Source of the DNA: Thiomicrorhabdus sp965603495
GTDB lineage: Bacteria > Pseudomonadota > Gammaproteobacteria > Thiomicrospirales > Thiomicrospiraceae
Length of the DNA: 64,000 bases
NCBI GenBank assembly: GCA_965603495.1
Contig: CBFDDF010000008.1
Location: 1-64,000, forward strand
Direction: 5' to 3'
In this document: positions 45,554-55,089 of the stretch, in pieces
How positions within the stretch are numbered: the stretch's first letter is position 1
Layout: every line of letters starts with the position of its first letter
The notes under the pieces: generated by a model
The model's database searches: none
What the model was told of the DNA's origin: nothing
The model's input: the letters and a program-made list of their open reading frames with translations, nothing else
Translations under genes and position numbers: made by a program

Positions 45554-45563
45554 AAACAAACCT

Positions 45564-45575
45564 ACCAGGCCTGGT
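45564..45575. repeat. Iterated palindrome ACCAGGCCTGGT, copy 12
   Basis: Exact copy 10 bases after the MYG1 stop, extended symmetrically to CTACCAGGCCTGGTAG. Confidence 0.9.
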
Positions 45576-45647
45576 AGATTGCAAAAAATACAAAAGCATT
45601 CAAGTCTAATAGGCTCAATGCCATGCTAATGAAACGATACCAAACGT

Positions 45648-45878
45648 ATGATTGAAGATGCTTTAAATAAACTACCTGAGATTCTGACAAGGGATTTAGA
45701 TCGGAACCTGTGTGTCTGTAATGATGTACTCAGAATTGATGTCATCAAAGCCATTGTGGATGGCGCCGACACCATTGAAAAGGTGCGCGTAAAAACTTAC
45801 GCCTCCGATGGGAATGGGTGTTGTAAACGCCAAGTACAACGTCTTTTAGATTGTTTGGTCGAAGATAAAGAGCAGTGA
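45648..45878 (+). CDS. Small BFD-like protein, possible [2Fe-2S] binder
   Basis: The 76-residue protein resembles bacterioferritin-associated ferredoxin domains: NLCVCNDVLRIDVIKAIVDGADTIEKV then GNGCCKRQVQRLLDCL. C22-x-C24 matches the first cysteine pair. The second pair is adjacent (C58-C59) rather than CxxC, with C69 further on, so cluster binding is uncertain. It could serve iron storage or be a small redox regulator. It is alone on the plus strand, convergent with the next gene. Confidence 0.7.
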   Translation: MIEDALNKLPEILTRDLDRNLCVCNDVLRIDVIKAIVDGADTIEKVRVKTYASDGNGCCKRQVQRLLDCLVEDKEQ

Positions 45879-45892
45879 TATGCCTGCTTTAG

Positions 45893-48199
45893 TTATTCAT
45901 TCGTAATGGGAAACTCTAGCCAGAAAGTTGAACCTTGCCCCAAAGTACTTTCAACGCCAATATTTCCAGACATCATTTCGACTAGTTTTTTACTCAAAAC
46001 CAATCCAATCCCAACGCCTTGAACATTGCTGTTTTCTTTACCTAAGCGATTAAATTTAAGAAATAAAGAAGCCATTTCTTTTTGTGCCAAGCCAACTCCT
46101 TGATCTGTAAATGAAATTCGAATAGTCTCTCCACTCCTTTGACAATCAATCTTTAAGAAACCGCCTTCAGAATTATACTTAATCCCATTAGAAATCAGGT
46201 TAAAGACCACTTGCTTGAACCTTTGCTTGTCCACATCTATTGTCTCTTGTGAACAGTTCTGAAAATCAAACGACACTTTGACGTTCCTTTTATCAGCTGC
46301 CGATTGTAACAAAGCCATATCATTCAAATGTAAGTCACTAATCAGATAAGGAGCGGAATTGAGCAATATCCCTCCTCTTTCAACACCACCTAAATCCAAC
46401 ACGCCATTAATCAAAGCCAATAAATCTTCGCCAGCATTGTAAATTTCATCAATACCACCTTTAAATTCTTGAGGGAACTCTTGCTGGTGTCGTAAAATTT
46501 CAGCATAACCTATGATGGCATTTAACGGAGTCTTTAATTCATGGCTCATACTGGATAAAAATGCACCTTTGACTCGACTGGCTTCTTCTGCATGTTCCTT
46601 AGCTTTAACCAACAAAGCTTCCGTTTCCTTCCTTTTTGAAATATCTCGCAAAACTAAGGTGTAAAAAATTTTATTTTGTTGCTGCCACGAAGTTACCGTT
46701 ATTTCAGCATCTAATTTTTCACCCTGATGAGGTAATAACTCAATTTCAAACAAAGACCGTATATCCTCTCCTTCTGCACCAATATCCAGTTCTAAGCAAC
46801 TTTCAAGTTTTTTTCGAGCATCTTCTGCCATAAACTCAAATAGAGAACCGCCAAGTATCTCTGCCTCACTACTTGCAAACAGGCGTTCCGCTGCAGGGTT
46901 GGTGAATAAAATGACGCCCCTGTTATTGACAGTAATAATCGCGTCTAGAATGCTTTGAGAAACGCTTTTAAAACGCTGTTCATTTAATTTGAAATGAAAC
47001 AACATATTAGCCATTTCTCGACCTCTTTGAGCTCGATACCGAAACATAGAGACGACTTGATCTGGCGATATGCCTTTGTTTAAAAAGTCTTCAGCACCCG
47101 CTTCTATAGAAGAAAACCTTACTTCTTCACTATTACTATTTGTTAAAAAGATAATCGGAATATAAATAAATTCCTTGACTTGTTTAATAAGTTTAGCCAA
47201 CTCAATTCCATTACAATCTGGCATATACATATCAACAACAATTAAATCAGGTAAAAAGCTATGCGCATACTCCATCACTTTGTCAGCGTGGTTTAACGTT
47301 AATACTTTCATTCCAGCGTTTTCAAGCAAGGTTTTATAAAAACGGGTAACAGAGACATCGTCATCAATAATCATGACCTTTAAACTGTTTTCCGATAACC
47401 TACTGGTCAGTCCTTCTATTGTATCCACCAATTCATATATTGAGAACGGTTTGCTCATGTAGCCATCAGCCCCAGCCCTTACCGAAGCTAATCTGGCGTG
47501 GAAATCATTGCGGACAGAAATAAACAGCACCGAACATTGAATTAAACCTTCATCTCTCGCTTTTTGAATCAACGCTGTCCCGCCCAGGGCATCGTCCTGC
47601 AATACGATATCCATCAAAATAAGATCGGGTTCAAATGAAAGTTCAGACTTAAAGTCTTCTATCCCTGTCAGCCCTTTTACCGTAAAACCAAAATGACTCA
47701 AAATATTGGTCATGGCCTGCAGCTGCTCGGGAGAGTCTTCAATAATTAATATTTTTTTATCACTATTTTCATTCAATCTATTACTTGATAAACTTTCCTC
47801 ACTTTCCATTAATGAGTGAATAAGTTCCATATTGGAGGAGTCTGCTTGACGTATCCCCCCCCCTAGAGTCTCAATCATTTTTCCGGCCATTTTCAGTGAT
47901 TCGGAATCCATTGAAGCACTTTTCTCCAACTTTAAAGTAGCCAAAAATTCCTCAACAGACCTGGCAGAATGACTTACTTCATCCAAACTATACATTGCTG
48001 CAGAGCCACTTAAGCTATGAACTAGGCGGGTTAACGTTTGCATATCTTCAGGCTGAGTATCAGTCTCTGTTTTTGTGCAACGTTTATAAGCAAGCTGAAT
48101 CTCTTGATAACGACTTGGTAACCCGTCAATAAACTCCGCTTTTAATTGATCCAACTTTTGCTTAATTGCACTTAAAGTGTCGCTCTCTTGATTAACCAT
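45893..48199 (-). CDS. HPt-REC-REC-PAS sensor histidine kinase
   Basis: This 768-residue cytosolic protein has an unusual order: N-terminal HPt with H61 (TRLVHSLSGSAAMY), receiver 1 with D197 (LILMDIVLQDD), receiver 2 with D323 (LIVVDMYMPDCNG), a PAS domain (about 408-525), HisKA with H553 (FLSSMSHELKTPLNA) and a C-terminal ATPase (FNLISNGIKYN, DQGVGL, GVGIGLVL). It lies 11 bases after the EAL-containing kinase gene on the same strand, so the two are co-transcribed and probably exchange phosphate. Having two receivers and HPt in front of the kinase suggests it acts as a relay node. Confidence 0.93.
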   Translation of the reverse strand: MVNQESDTLSAIKQKLDQLKAEFIDGLPSRYQEIQLAYKRCTKTETDTQPEDMQTLTRLVHSLSGSAAMYSLDEVSHSARSVEEFLATLKLEKSASMDSESLKMAGKMIETLGGGIRQADSSNMELIHSLMESEESLSSNRLNENSDKKILIIEDSPEQLQAMTNILSHFGFTVKGLTGIEDFKSELSFEPDLILMDIVLQDDALGGTALIQKARDEGLIQCSVLFISVRNDFHARLASVRAGADGYMSKPFSIYELVDTIEGLTSRLSENSLKVMIIDDDVSVTRFYKTLLENAGMKVLTLNHADKVMEYAHSFLPDLIVVDMYMPDCNGIELAKLIKQVKEFIYIPIIFLTNSNSEEVRFSSIEAGAEDFLNKGISPDQVVSMFRYRAQRGREMANMLFHFKLNEQRFKSVSQSILDAIITVNNRGVILFTNPAAERLFASSEAEILGGSLFEFMAEDARKKLESCLELDIGAEGEDIRSLFEIELLPHQGEKLDAEITVTSWQQQNKIFYTLVLRDISKRKETEALLVKAKEHAEEASRVKGAFLSSMSHELKTPLNAIIGYAEILRHQQEFPQEFKGGIDEIYNAGEDLLALINGVLDLGGVERGGILLNSAPYLISDLHLNDMALLQSAADKRNVKVSFDFQNCSQETIDVDKQRFKQVVFNLISNGIKYNSEGGFLKIDCQRSGETIRISFTDQGVGLAQKEMASLFLKFNRLGKENSNVQGVGIGLVLSKKLVEMMSGNIGVESTLGQGSTFWLEFPITNE

Positions 48200-48210
48200 G
48201 TACCTTCCAC

Positions 48211-51200
48211 CTATTCAACTTCTATCGGTTTAATTGACGCCAACCATGATTTAAGCCAAAGCTTGAATTCTGTTTTATTCATCGGCTTGGCGATAAAGTA
48301 ACCTTGAACCATGTCGCAGCCTAATGCCTTAACCACATTCCACTCTTCTTCAGTCTCAACCCCTTCAGCAACAATGCTAAGGTTTAAGCTTTTCGCCATC
48401 TCAACGGTCGATGTCAAAATAATTCTAGAATCAGTATCCTGGTCGGACCTATGGACAAAAGAACGGTCTAACTTCAACTCTTTGAATGGAATACGCTGTA
48501 ACGTTTCCAACGATGAAAAACCAGTACCGAAGTCATCAATAGACACGCCAATTTTTTGCATTGTCAATCGAGTTAATATTTCAAGCGCAACCGCGGGGTC
48601 TTTCATGACCCGACTTTCTGTCACTTCGATAATAATATTTTCTAAAAATAAATGTGCATTATCTGCTTCACTTATCAAATAGTCATACCAAGATAAATCA
48701 GTTAAGGAATCGCCAGAAATATTAACCGATACCTTTAGGTTGTATCCTTGTTTAATCAATTCCCCCGTAAATAAAAATGCCTTCTTAATGACCACTTCGG
48801 TCAAGCCAGAAATTAAACCTTCTTCCTCAACCCTCGAAATAAAACTTGCCGGACTGATGAACCCTCGTTGTGGGTGATTCCAGCGAACCAACGCTTCCAT
48901 ACCCATTGGTACTTTTGTTCGCATGGACACCTTAGGTTGATAGAATACTTCAAACTGGTCTTGGTCTAAGGCCTCTAAAATTTCCTCTCGAGCAATTTTT
49001 ACTTCAGGCTGACACTCTTTACTTTGGACTTTTTCCGTAGGTATGAAGCGCTCTACGATTTCGACAATCGATTCGATTTTAATCGGTTTTTCAAGCACAC
49101 CAATAACATTCAAATCATGCATATCTGCAAGCCTATTCGCTGCTTTCAACACCTTGATATCCTCACCACTTATCAATATAACCGCCCCAGAGAATTGATG
49201 GGAGGCTAATAATCTTAATACTTCCATACCATCCATATCTGGCATATTTAAATCACAGAAAATAACATCCACTTGATCTTTATGTGTTGAGATGTGATCA
49301 AGTGCTTCAGCACCTGAGGTCGTTAAGAAGATACCACCAACTGAAAGCTTTTCTAAAATCGTTGATAAAATTTCTAGTATAAATAGATCATCATCTACGA
49401 CCATCACATTCAAACCAGATGACGCAGGAGACTCAATCACATCATTAGGGGCAAGCTGTTCAAGCTGACAATAAGACGCTATAAAGGCTTCAACATCATC
49501 CATTCTCGGAAAAATAGACGGTACCAAATTTTTCAAAACATCAATGTCATTTTGTTTTGCGGCACTTTCGATCTGCTCCACAATATTCGCGAAAGAATCT
49601 GCACCAATCGTTCTGGTGGATGATTTTAATTTATGGGCGACATTTTGGACAGCTACCAGGTCGTTAGCGTTAAAAGCCTCGCTTAAAATTTTGAGATCTT
49701 CCGGCGTTGTTTTAATGAAATCTTTTAAAATGTTACAGTTTAATTCAAGGTCGTCTCCCACCAGAGCCTGCAGTGCTTTAATGTTGACGCAGGGTTCCTC
49801 AAATGCCAGCTCATTTACAGGAATATTTGAGTTTTGAACTTCTGATAATACAGGCATTGCATCTGTACTTTGACTCAACCAATGATTCAGCTTTTCTTCT
49901 AAAATATTAAGGTTAATCGGCTTCGATAAATAATCATCAACTCCTGATTCGAAGAACTCCGTTTTTGATGCTTCCATAGCATCTGCTGTTGCCGCAATAA
50001 TAGGTAGGCGTGTTTGTTGGCCTTTCTCACTCATCCGAATCTTTTTAACCAATTCGATACCACTCATTTTAGGCATGTGAATATCGGTTAACAGCAGATC
50101 GAATTGACCTACCTGTAATAACTCCCAAGCCTCTTGACCATCACCCGCAATTTTAGACTGATACCCCAGTAGTGATAATTGCTGAGAAATCACATGCTGA
50201 TTTATGACATTATCTTCTGCGATTAAAATCCTATAATCCGCTGCCTTCATTTGCTTGTCGGCATCAATATGAATAACGCTGTCGGTTAAATTCTCGCCAC
50301 TTTCCTCAACAAAAGGTTCAGATGGAAACGTCACTTTAAATGTCGAACCGATACCTAACTGAGTTTCTAGACCCAATTCTCCACCCATCATCTCAACTAG
50401 CTGCTTAGTGATAACCAGTCCAATTCCTGAACCTTCAATATCACTAAACTCAGCCCCCAGACGATTGAATGGCGTAAATAGCAAGGATCTTCTTTCTTCT
50501 GAAATGCCTAAACCGGTATCTCTGACACCGATAGTCAAGCGATTGTTTTGATCGACCTCACAGGTAATGTCAACCAAACCATCTTTACGGTTATATTTAA
50601 TTGCATTAGAAATAAAGTTTATAAACACCTGTTTGATGCGACGTTTATCAACCAAGATACCTCGCCCTGGACAGGTACTTGTAACCTCGAGCTTAACACC
50701 ATATTTCTGCGCTAAAGGATTCATCAAAGAACAGGCTTGTGCAATTGCTTCACTGAGGTTGCACCACTCTAAATGGATATCTTTATCACCCGCTTCAATT
50801 TTTGCGAGATCCAAAACCTCATTGATTAAGTTTAATAGATGTTCACCCGCACTATAAATCTCGCTCACATTTTGAATAATTGATTGACTCAACGTTTTAT
50901 CGTACTGGATCATCTGGGAATAACCCAAAATGGCGTTCAAAGGCGTTCTCAACTCATGACTCATACTGGATAAAAACTCAGATTTGGCTCTATTTGCATA
51001 TTCTGCTTGCTCTTTAGCCAAGAGCAAAGCCTCTTCAGCAGCTTTACGTTCAGAGATATCCCTAACCACCCCCGTGTACATTATTTCTCCCGCCACAATC
51101 ATTTCATTGACAGCAAGCTCCATAGGGAAAACACTACCGTCTTTCCGCTGTCCAGCGACCTCTCTACCAATACCAATAACCTTATTCTCTCTAGTCTCCC

Positions 51201-52905
51201 TATGACGTTTCAAATAGCCATCATGCTCTTCCTGATAAGGAGCTGGCATGAGCATTTTGACATTTTGGCCGACCATCTCTTCAGCTGTATAATCAAATAT
51301 CGTTTCCACTGCGGGGTTGACGGTTTCAATAATACCCATATTATTGATGGTAACGATCGCATCCAATACGGTTTCAACAATCGCTTTAACCCTGGCTTCT
51401 TTGTCTTTAAGCGATTGTTCATAAGCTAACCGTATTTCAATACTATGAAAAAAACCTATCCCATGCCATCGTTCATTCAAAATAACGGATGTAAAGGACA
51501 ACTCAACAGGTACCTCCTTGCCATCCTTATTTTGGGTTAAAATAATTTTGTGTTGATTCAACCATTCTTTTTCACACCATTCTTTAAAAGAGCTCGTTCG
51601 ACTCGCCATTTGTTTTTGAGCCGATTCAGAAAAAATTAACTCAATTAAATGCTTACCTACCACCTCTTGAAAGCCATATCCATATAAGGCTTCTGCACCC
51701 GGATTCCAGAAATCGACCTCACACAGGTCATTGACAATAATAATGCCATCGTTGGCATTGTTAGTGATGGCGTTTAAACGTTTTTCTTTTTCCGCAAGGG
51801 CTGTAAATTGTTCAAAAACAGTTAGTTGATATTCTCTTCTTCGATGTATATTGAGCATTAGGTAAACAGCAAACAAAAAGCTAATAATTAAAGTTACACC
51901 ACTGGCAATCAAAGGCACATACGTTTGCTTCGAAAGAAATCCTACTCCGACTGGTATAAAGACAAATTTCCAGTTAGCGCCATAAGCACGAGAGTCTATA
52001 GCAAAAAATTCAGTGGGACCAAGGGTTTTGAAGAAGGCTTTATTTAAAACTTTACTATCGGAATTTAGAGTTTTTTTATATTTTTTTGCGCGACTCCCAT
52101 GGTAGACAATCAAATTCTTCTGATCGATGTCCTGATCATAAATATAAAATTCTAATCCACCAGGCACAGGGACATACTTATCTAATGCATGTAAGACCAA
52201 TTCAGCAAAATTTATCGACAAAATGATAAACCCATTGAATTTTCTGTGTTGCTGATATCTATCTATCACGTCTTGCGGCGCACTAAATACTGGCATAATG
52301 ACCTTAAAAGCTTCAGAATGATCCGAAACAATAGGCGCCGTTAAAAACTCAATATAAAACTGCGGTTTTCCCGTTTCCATCGCGAGTTGCAATTTATGAA
52401 CCAAATCCGGGTTTTCGAATTCCTCAGTCCAGCGGACATGTTCTGCCGAAGGTTTATGCATACCAGGCGAAGCTGTATGGGTTTCAATGTGTGTTTTTGT
52501 GTAAAAATGATCATGAGTAAATTGCTCTTGCAAAACTTGTGGGGTTATCATCCGACCTTCAGAATATCCTAAGCCACTTTTATCATCTAAAATTAGAACC
52601 TCATTAAGCTCTTTTGAAGGGACATACGTTTGTTGCATAAACTTTTGAAATTTATCCGCAAACAATCCTTTTTCTTTGCTTTTCAGCTGGGCTAAGGATT
52701 CGCCTAAATCAATAACTTCCTCTTGTAGGGTATCTATAATAACGGCCATACGAATATTAGCTTTCTGGCTAAATTCACTTTGAACGGCCTTTTCTTCAAT
52801 TTTAGAATAGTACTCAAATTCAAGTATAGAAAGTATCAAACCAACAACAAGAACAACGACAAATCCCGTGACAGCTTCTTTATCCTTAAAAATATTTAGA
52901 ACCAT
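48211..52905 (-). CDS. Giant sensor kinase: periplasmic sensor, PAS, FixL-like PAS, HisKA, ATPase, REC, HPt, REC, EAL
   Basis: This is a 1564-residue fusion. Membrane segments at about 13-30 and 330-352 flank a periplasmic sensor of about 300 residues. PAS 1 (about 375-490) is followed by PAS 2 (about 503-620), then HisKA with H650, ATPase (about 755-860), receiver D941 (LLLTDIHMPKMSG), HPt H1091 (VAHKLKSSTRT), receiver D1218 (VIFCDLNMPDMDG) and EAL (1337-1339, MEALVRW). The EAL domain keeps IIEVTES, DDFGTG, KLDRSF, AEGVE and QGY, so c-di-GMP hydrolysis is expected. PAS 2 matches the FixL haem-PAS pattern, with H561 and R581 at the places of FixL H200 and R220. It directly couples a phosphorelay to c-di-GMP. 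Confidence 0.94.
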   Translation of the reverse strand: MVLNIFKDKEAVTGFVVVLVVGLILSILEFEYYSKIEEKAVQSEFSQKANIRMAVIIDTLQEEVIDLGESLAQLKSKEKGLFADKFQKFMQQTYVPSKELNEVLILDDKSGLGYSEGRMITPQVLQEQFTHDHFYTKTHIETHTASPGMHKPSAEHVRWTEEFENPDLVHKLQLAMETGKPQFYIEFLTAPIVSDHSEAFKVIMPVFSAPQDVIDRYQQHRKFNGFIILSINFAELVLHALDKYVPVPGGLEFYIYDQDIDQKNLIVYHGSRAKKYKKTLNSDSKVLNKAFFKTLGPTEFFAIDSRAYGANWKFVFIPVGVGFLSKQTYVPLIASGVTLIISFLFAVYLMLNIHRRREYQLTVFEQFTALAEKEKRLNAITNNANDGIIIVNDLCEVDFWNPGAEALYGYGFQEVVGKHLIELIFSESAQKQMASRTSSFKEWCEKEWLNQHKIILTQNKDGKEVPVELSFTSVILNERWHGIGFFHSIEIRLAYEQSLKDKEARVKAIVETVLDAIVTINNMGIIETVNPAVETIFDYTAEEMVGQNVKMLMPAPYQEEHDGYLKRHRETRENKVIGIGREVAGQRKDGSVFPMELAVNEMIVAGEIMYTGVVRDISERKAAEEALLLAKEQAEYANRAKSEFLSSMSHELRTPLNAILGYSQMIQYDKTLSQSIIQNVSEIYSAGEHLLNLINEVLDLAKIEAGDKDIHLEWCNLSEAIAQACSLMNPLAQKYGVKLEVTSTCPGRGILVDKRRIKQVFINFISNAIKYNRKDGLVDITCEVDQNNRLTIGVRDTGLGISEERRSLLFTPFNRLGAEFSDIEGSGIGLVITKQLVEMMGGELGLETQLGIGSTFKVTFPSEPFVEESGENLTDSVIHIDADKQMKAADYRILIAEDNVINQHVISQQLSLLGYQSKIAGDGQEAWELLQVGQFDLLLTDIHMPKMSGIELVKKIRMSEKGQQTRLPIIAATADAMEASKTEFFESGVDDYLSKPINLNILEEKLNHWLSQSTDAMPVLSEVQNSNIPVNELAFEEPCVNIKALQALVGDDLELNCNILKDFIKTTPEDLKILSEAFNANDLVAVQNVAHKLKSSTRTIGADSFANIVEQIESAAKQNDIDVLKNLVPSIFPRMDDVEAFIASYCQLEQLAPNDVIESPASSGLNVMVVDDDLFILEILSTILEKLSVGGIFLTTSGAEALDHISTHKDQVDVIFCDLNMPDMDGMEVLRLLASHQFSGAVILISGEDIKVLKAANRLADMHDLNVIGVLEKPIKIESIVEIVERFIPTEKVQSKECQPEVKIAREEILEALDQDQFEVFYQPKVSMRTKVPMGMEALVRWNHPQRGFISPASFISRVEEEGLISGLTEVVIKKAFLFTGELIKQGYNLKVSVNISGDSLTDLSWYDYLISEADNAHLFLENIIIEVTESRVMKDPAVALEILTRLTMQKIGVSIDDFGTGFSSLETLQRIPFKELKLDRSFVHRSDQDTDSRIILTSTVEMAKSLNLSIVAEGVETEEEWNVVKALGCDMVQGYFIAKPMNKTEFKLWLKSWLASIKPIEVE

Positions 52906-52918
52906 TATCCAAGTTTCC

Positions 52919-53011
52919 TCAATTGCATCTATGTATAAGGCCAGATTCTATTTTAGTCAGAATCTGCTCTTTATTTGACGGCTTCACGATAAAATCACGA
53001 GCCCCTAAGGT
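52919..53011 (-). pseudogene. Out-of-frame remnant of a receiver C-terminus
   Basis: In a different frame from the preceding gene, 30 codons read TLGARDFIVKPSNKEQILTK then IESGLIHRCN and stop. They match the end of the 378-residue paralog (ALGFIVKPSNKEQLIQKIES). It ends 14 bases before the giant kinase ATG. This is the tail of a once full-length gene whose middle was deleted. Confidence 0.8.
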
Positions 53012-53423
53012 CGAGGTTTTTTCTGAGCACCTCTACCGATCGCATGATTGCCGCATTAAAAACCTGATGATCGTATAAAGGATTCACAATAACATAATCG
53101 TTAAAGACTTCATCCTTACAGAGTTCGTAAGCACGCCCTGCATCGGTTGCGCAAACCATCAATACCGCTCTGTGGTTTTGCAGACCTTTAACTTTTTTGA
53201 TGATGTTTAAATAAATATGTTCTGATTTAGAAAGGGTTTTAGCACCAATTAGAATGATGTGCGGATGTTCTTTTTTACAAATTTCCTCTGCTTCAGTAAT
53301 CGTCATTGCAACCTGGTAATCTGCAAAATCTGTTGCTAAATGCGACTTCAAATCCGTCAGTAAACCCTGATCATCCATCACAAATAAACAAGGTAATCGT
53401 TTATCATCAAATAGTTTTTTCAT
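52995..53423 (-). CDS. Truncated pseudo-receiver protein (deletion derivative of the 378-residue paralog)
   Basis: The 142-residue product aligns over about 130 residues with the N-terminal pseudo-receiver of the gene at 53953-55089 (MKKLFDDKRLPCLFVMDDQG against MEKIFDDNRLTCLFIIDNPD; VFNDYVIVNPLYD against VFNDYIVVNPLFD). The phospho-acceptor position is glycine (HIILIGAK), so it cannot be phosphorylated in the normal way. After EVLRKN the frame ends in a short novel LDLRGS, exactly where a deletion joins it out of frame to the receiver tail. The stand-alone domain may still be made, since its start and ribosome binding region look intact. Confidence 0.75.
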   Translation of the reverse strand: MKKLFDDKRLPCLFVMDDQGLLTDLKSHLATDFADYQVAMTITEAEEICKKEHPHIILIGAKTLSKSEHIYLNIIKKVKGLQNHRAVLMVCATDAGRAYELCKDEVFNDYVIVNPLYDHQVFNAAIMRSVEVLRKNLDLRGS

Positions 53424-53952
53424 AAAGTCCTCATATAAATTTCATGCTATATAAGAAAGTTTACCTCAATAAAAACCCTACAATTAGGAATGAATTGAAA
53501 AAAAATATTGACCCTTATAAAAAAAATTAATAGAAGAAATCGGTTAAACTCATTTTTCTAGAATAATAAACCAGAATAGCGCTTTAGCAAGAAGTGTAGC
53601 TCAGACTTAAGCCAACGCTACGAGCTTGATTTTCAGGACAACCCCGCCGAGTTCATAAAAATCTGGAAAGCAACTCTGACTAATCTATAGCCAGCCTCAA
53701 AACGGCGGTAGAAGTAAATGAAGTTAAGTAGGAAGAGTCTAACCAACAATTTACCTGGCCACAGACCTAAGCGGCAGTATTTTTTGTCATAAATCCGGGT
53801 TTATCCCGACATGCATAAGTTTGGGAAGCGCTTTAGTGATGGCTAAAAGCCAGTGAAAATATATTCGCCCTTAAATTTAAACTCTCCATTAATGGCGCCT
53901 GTTCCAACTACCAAATAAGACCCTGTGCAGCTAACACCTTCTACTTGCTGAA
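53424..53952. other. 529-base decayed region between the two pseudo-receiver genes
   Basis: No complete gene. Two minus-strand fragments look protein-like: one ending FYRRFEAGYRLVRVAFQIF (stop near 53640), vaguely like a transposase C-terminus, and one reading SCTGSYLVVGTGAINGEFKF (stop at 53843-53845). A 10-base direct repeat AGCGCTTTAG occurs at 53578 and 53827, and CGGGTTTATCCCG forms a short inverted repeat near 53800. It is probably the residue of an inserted and decayed element. Confidence 0.4.
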
Positions 53953-55089
53953 TTAGAGTTTCTTGTTATAAAGAGCGGATTCAATTTTTTGAATCAACTG
54001 CTCTTTATTAGAAGGCTTGACGATAAAACCTAGTGCTCCTAAAGCAATCGCCTCTTTAACGACAGCTGGCTGACTATTTCCCGTTAAAATAATGACAGGA
54101 ACATGACTGTATTTGATATTGGTTTTAAGGGTTTTCAACACAAAGGAGCCCATAATATCAGGCAGAGTCCAATCCAAAATAATGACATCTGGATGACATT
54201 GAGCAATTAATTCAATGCCTAACTTTCCGGTGGACGCTTGTTTAACAGTAAAGCCTTCCGAGACCAGAACCCTGGACAATACCTTTAAATAAAAAGGATC
54301 ATCCTCAATCAGTAAAATAGTTCTTGGTATTATTGCTTGAGAAAGTCCCGCGTTAATTTCATCGTAGGATTTATTAGAAGCCTCTTCTAAACCATCCAAT
54401 ATTGAGGACGCAGCTTTATCGGCCTTATCCAAAGATTGGTTCAAGGAGTTTGAAAACTCTGTAAGGCTTTTGGTTAAGGCCTTAGAATCCTTAACGGTCT
54501 TAATATCATTGATGACTTTACCGGTAAATTGGTCAATATTATCAGACAACTCCGCTTTCATCTTCTGTTGACTGGCGCGTGCTTCATTGCGAAGTTCAGC
54601 TTCAATCTTTTTATTTTCGTCCGTTGCTTTCTTTAGTTTTCGGAGCTGAAGATCAACATCTGATGATTTATTCTGATTATTGTGTTCTTGGATGACTTCA
54701 ATGGCGCGAAAAATTGCCGAGTTAAAAATCCCTTTATCAAATAAAGGGTTCACAACGATATAGTCGTTAAATACTTTATCCATACACAGCTTGGCTGCTT
54801 GCTCAGAATCAGAAGCTTGTACCATTAATACCGTGCGGTGAAATTGCGAAACCTTGTTATTTTTAATTAACTTTAGATAAAGTTCGTGTGACTTAGCAAG
54901 GTCTTCCTTTCCAAATAACATAATGTGCGGTTGGGATTTTTCAACAAACTCTTCTGCCTCTACTGCCGTGACCGCAAGCTCGTAATCATTAAATTGCTTT
55001 CCTAAGTTCGATTGAAGGTCATACACTAAATCTGGGTTGTCAATAATAAACAAACAGGTCAATCGATTATCGTCGAATATTTTTTCCAT
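53953..55089 (-). CDS. Pseudo-receiver, coiled-coil, receiver protein
   Basis: The 378-residue protein has three parts. Residues 1-135 form a degenerate receiver: HIMLFGKED replaces the phospho-aspartate strand, with G60 at the aspartate position. Residues 145-250 are a charged helical, probably coiled-coil, segment (KKIEAELRNEARASQQKMKA). Residues 255-378 are an intact receiver with D306 (VIILDWTLPD), T336 and K358. No output domain is present, so it probably acts by protein contact, with the coiled coil for oligomerisation. It heads the minus-strand set leading into the giant EAL kinase, and a second, truncated copy of it lies in between. Confidence 0.85.
   Translation of the reverse strand: MEKIFDDNRLTCLFIIDNPDLVYDLQSNLGKQFNDYELAVTAVEAEEFVEKSQPHIMLFGKEDLAKSHELYLKLIKNNKVSQFHRTVLMVQASDSEQAAKLCMDKVFNDYIVVNPLFDKGIFNSAIFRAIEVIQEHNNQNKSSDVDLQLRKLKKATDENKKIEAELRNEARASQQKMKAELSDNIDQFTGKVINDIKTVKDSKALTKSLTEFSNSLNQSLDKADKAASSILDGLEEASNKSYDEINAGLSQAIIPRTILLIEDDPFYLKVLSRVLVSEGFTVKQASTGKLGIELIAQCHPDVIILDWTLPDIMGSFVLKTLKTNIKYSHVPVIILTGNSQPAVVKEAIALGALGFIVKPSNKEQLIQKIESALYNKKL

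Noticed and set aside
53578..53836. AGCGCTTTAG direct repeat as a target-site duplication
   Set aside because: No inverted terminal repeats adjoin either copy, so it was not called as an insertion sequence boundary.
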